DNA of 15,559 nt, taken from Ilumatobacteraceae bacterium (GTDB lineage Bacteria > Actinomycetota > Acidimicrobiia > Acidimicrobiales > Ilumatobacteraceae). The notes under the pieces are model-generated. The model saw only the letters and a list, made by a program, of their open reading frames with translations. It had not been told where the DNA came from and did not search any database. Both the position numbers and the translations under genes were made by a program. The DNA lies in assembly GCA_023253435.1 (NCBI GenBank), contig JALRGJ010000016.1, positions 1 to 15,559 of the forward strand, read 5' to 3'. How positions within the stretch are numbered: the first letter of the stretch is position 1; the number at the start of each line of letters is the position of its first letter. Below, piece by piece: positions 14,383-15,559 of this stretch.

Positions 14383-14956
14383 TAAGGCCTGGTTCCTTGC
14401 GCTTGCGTGAAGCACTTCGGCCTTTTTGAGCATCGTCGTCCCGCTCATATCCGATTGCAAGAGTGCCCAAGACAGTGATGTGACTGGGAATACCGAATTC
14501 TTCTTTGAGGCGTCGCTCCTCTGTATGAGCAAAGAAGAGTGAACCAATTCCGCAGTCTTCAAGCGCCAACAAAAGCGTCATCGTGGCAAACGACGCATCG
14601 ATTGTCCAATACGGAGCAACCCAAGAGTCCACGTCACTCAAACTAGTTCTCGCTTTATCTGGCTCTGAATATCGCTCGAGATATGCGGTGTGATCTGTGA
14701 GCACGAGAGCAACAAGTGGAGCATCAAGAAGATGTGGGAAGGAGAAGTGTGATCTCTTCTCTAGTGGCAGCGTGATGTCCCAATATCTGTGAGTGTCTTG
14801 GTCTTCCAAGACAAGGAGATGCCAGCCTTGTGTCTTGCCTGCACTCGGTGCCCGAGAGGCAAGGTCAACACACGAATCGAAAATTGATTTGTCTATGGGA
14901 GTAGAGGAAAACGACCGCACCATCCGGCGCGACCGGACAAGGTGGGAAAACTCCAC
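14360..14956 (-). CDS. Nitroreductase-family flavoprotein
   Basis: Protein of 198 aa of the FMN-binding nitroreductase fold. RSRRMVRSF (8-16) is the phosphate-binding N-terminal motif, followed by SRAPSAGKTQGWHLLVLED (34-52) and the C-terminal ALEDCGIGSLFFAHTEE and FGIPSHITVLGTLAIGYE, which form the flavin-binding end. The middle part (YWDITLP, FPHLLDAPLVALVLTDHTAYLERYSEPDK) fits an actinobacterial subgroup whose substrate is unknown to me. It would reduce small acceptors with NAD(P)H; resemblance to the FbiB C-terminal domain is only general. The frame has a stop at 14975-14977, so the GTG at 14956 is the likely start, four bases after the stop of the upstream gene. The C-terminal tail is rich in Arg/Lys and overlaps DUF255 antisense. 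Confidence 0.83.
   Translation of the reverse strand: MEFSHLVRSRRMVRSFSSTPIDKSIFDSCVDLASRAPSAGKTQGWHLLVLEDQDTHRYWDITLPLEKRSHFSFPHLLDAPLVALVLTDHTAYLERYSEPDKARTSLSDVDSWVAPYWTIDASFATMTLLLALEDCGIGSLFFAHTEERRLKEEFGIPSHITVLGTLAIGYERDDDAQKGRSASRKRKEPGLIIHRGQW
14384..14427 (+). terminator. Possible terminator of the fabI-DUF255 transcript
   Basis: AAGGCC (14384-14389) pairs with GGCCTT (14419-14424), and a run of five T follows the GGCC (14423-14427). A smaller GCTT/AAGC stem lies in the loop. It begins just after the DUF255 stop, the right place for a terminator. The long loop weakens the call, and it lies inside the coding region of the opposite nitroreductase gene. Confidence 0.33.
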
Positions 14957-14960
14957 AGAC

Positions 14961-15559
14961 TTAGGAGAGGGCGCCTAGTTTGACGAGGCTTTCTGTCATG
15001 GTCCAACCATGCAGAATGAGAACGCCGCCCTTTTTGGGGTTCACACCTTCAAACAACTCTGTAATTTTTGGAGAGATTTTTTCTGGCTTCGATGACTCAA
15101 AATCTAGAAATCCACTCTGTCCACCAGTACTCACCACAAAGGTTTTTTCGTCGTAGTTGTCATCAACATTGAAACGACGAGCAAGTCTCTTACCCCATGC
15201 TCGCTCTTCCCCCACTGCTCGATGCCCGGAGCGAGGAATGATTTCTGTGAGAGATTTGAAAGCCTCAACGCCATCGGGAGTAGCAAAACGACTACCCACA
15301 ACAACGTCTTCATCAGGAAAGGCCATGAGAGCTCGGTGATATGCCTCGCTCATCAAGCCCTTGAGGACAGCGTCTCTTTTACCGTTTCGTTTGATGGTCA
15401 TGAGACCAATGAGCACGCACGGTGTTCCGCCAATGCGCTCAAGAGTGGAAAATGTAACGCCATGCAATTTGCCATCGATCTTGGCCAAGGTGCACAGCAC
15501 CCAGTCCTGAGCAGCTTGAGCAAATTGCGACTCAGAGAACGCACCTTCAATAGAAAGCA
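14961..15559 (-). CDS. Protein of unknown function (partial, N-terminus beyond window)
   Basis: The minus-strand frame is open from the stop at 14961 to the right window edge, so at least 199 codons are present and the true start is outside; a GTG at 15500 is internal to the open frame and is probably not the start, since sensible protein (FSESQFAQAAQDW) continues upstream of it. I do not recognise a named family. The first half, with alternating strands (HGVTFSTLERIGGTPCVLIGL) followed by a helix (RDAVLKGLMSEAYHRALMAF) and VVVGSRF, could be a GNAT-like acyltransferase fold, but no clear acetyl-CoA loop is seen. The second half contains SGHRAVGEERAWGKRLARRFN and ends GGVLILHGWTMTESLVKLG. Four bases separate it from the nitroreductase gene, so the two probably act together or at least share an mRNA. 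Confidence 0.7.
   Translation of the reverse strand, partial: LSIEGAFSESQFAQAAQDWVLCTLAKIDGKLHGVTFSTLERIGGTPCVLIGLMTIKRNGKRDAVLKGLMSEAYHRALMAFPDEDVVVGSRFATPDGVEAFKSLTEIIPRSGHRAVGEERAWGKRLARRFNVDDNYDEKTFVVSTGGQSGFLDFESSKPEKISPKITELFEGVNPKKGGVLILHGWTMTESLVKLGALS

Overview
The window looks like a piece of an actinobacterial chromosome. The evidence is a phosphatidylinositol-mannoside (PIM) gene run in mycobacterial order (thrS, HIT protein, pgsA, patA, then pimA further on), a mycothiol ligase (mshC), an F420:NADP oxidoreductase (npdG), an F420-type luciferase-like oxidoreductase and an InhA-type enoyl reductase. Base composition appears close to balanced (judged by eye, not counted). Genes are very tightly packed, with ATGA overlaps and gaps of 2 to 50 bases. 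That would fit a compact Acidimicrobiia-like or other aquatic actinobacterium better than a high-GC soil one, but the lineage is an inference. No rRNA, tRNA, CRISPR array, insertion sequence or prophage is visible, and no gene-free stretch exceeds 100 bases.

Left part (1-5358). A minus-strand membrane gene cut by the window edge resembles M48 peptidases but lacks the zinc site; it lies just downstream of pimA. pimA and a plus-strand luciferase-like oxidoreductase diverge from an 18-base gap holding one symmetrical -10-like element. Convergent to the oxidoreductase is a two-gene organoarsenical/arsenite cassette (arsI, acr3), placed downstream of patA. The cassette and the oxidoreductase therefore separate pimA from the rest of the PIM run.

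Centre (4435-11776). The minus strand reads npdG, mshC, plsC, thrS, HIT hydrolase/phosphorylase, a small two-helix membrane protein, pgsA (phosphatidylinositol phosphate synthase), patA. The lipid genes supply the phosphatidylinositol anchor and its mannosylated, acylated forms. mshC uses an inositol-derived substrate to make mycothiol, and npdG exchanges electrons between NADP(H) and F420.

Right part (11825-15559). fabI (InhA-like) and a DUF255 thioredoxin-fold protein form a plus-strand pair. They converge on a minus-strand pair: a nitroreductase-family protein and a conserved-looking protein of unknown function that is cut by the right window edge.

The most interesting points are the pseudo-peptidase next to pimA, the bidirectional and probably leaderless promoter between pimA and the oxidoreductase, the arsenic cassette without a visible ArsR, and a perfect 13-bp palindrome over the thrS promoter.
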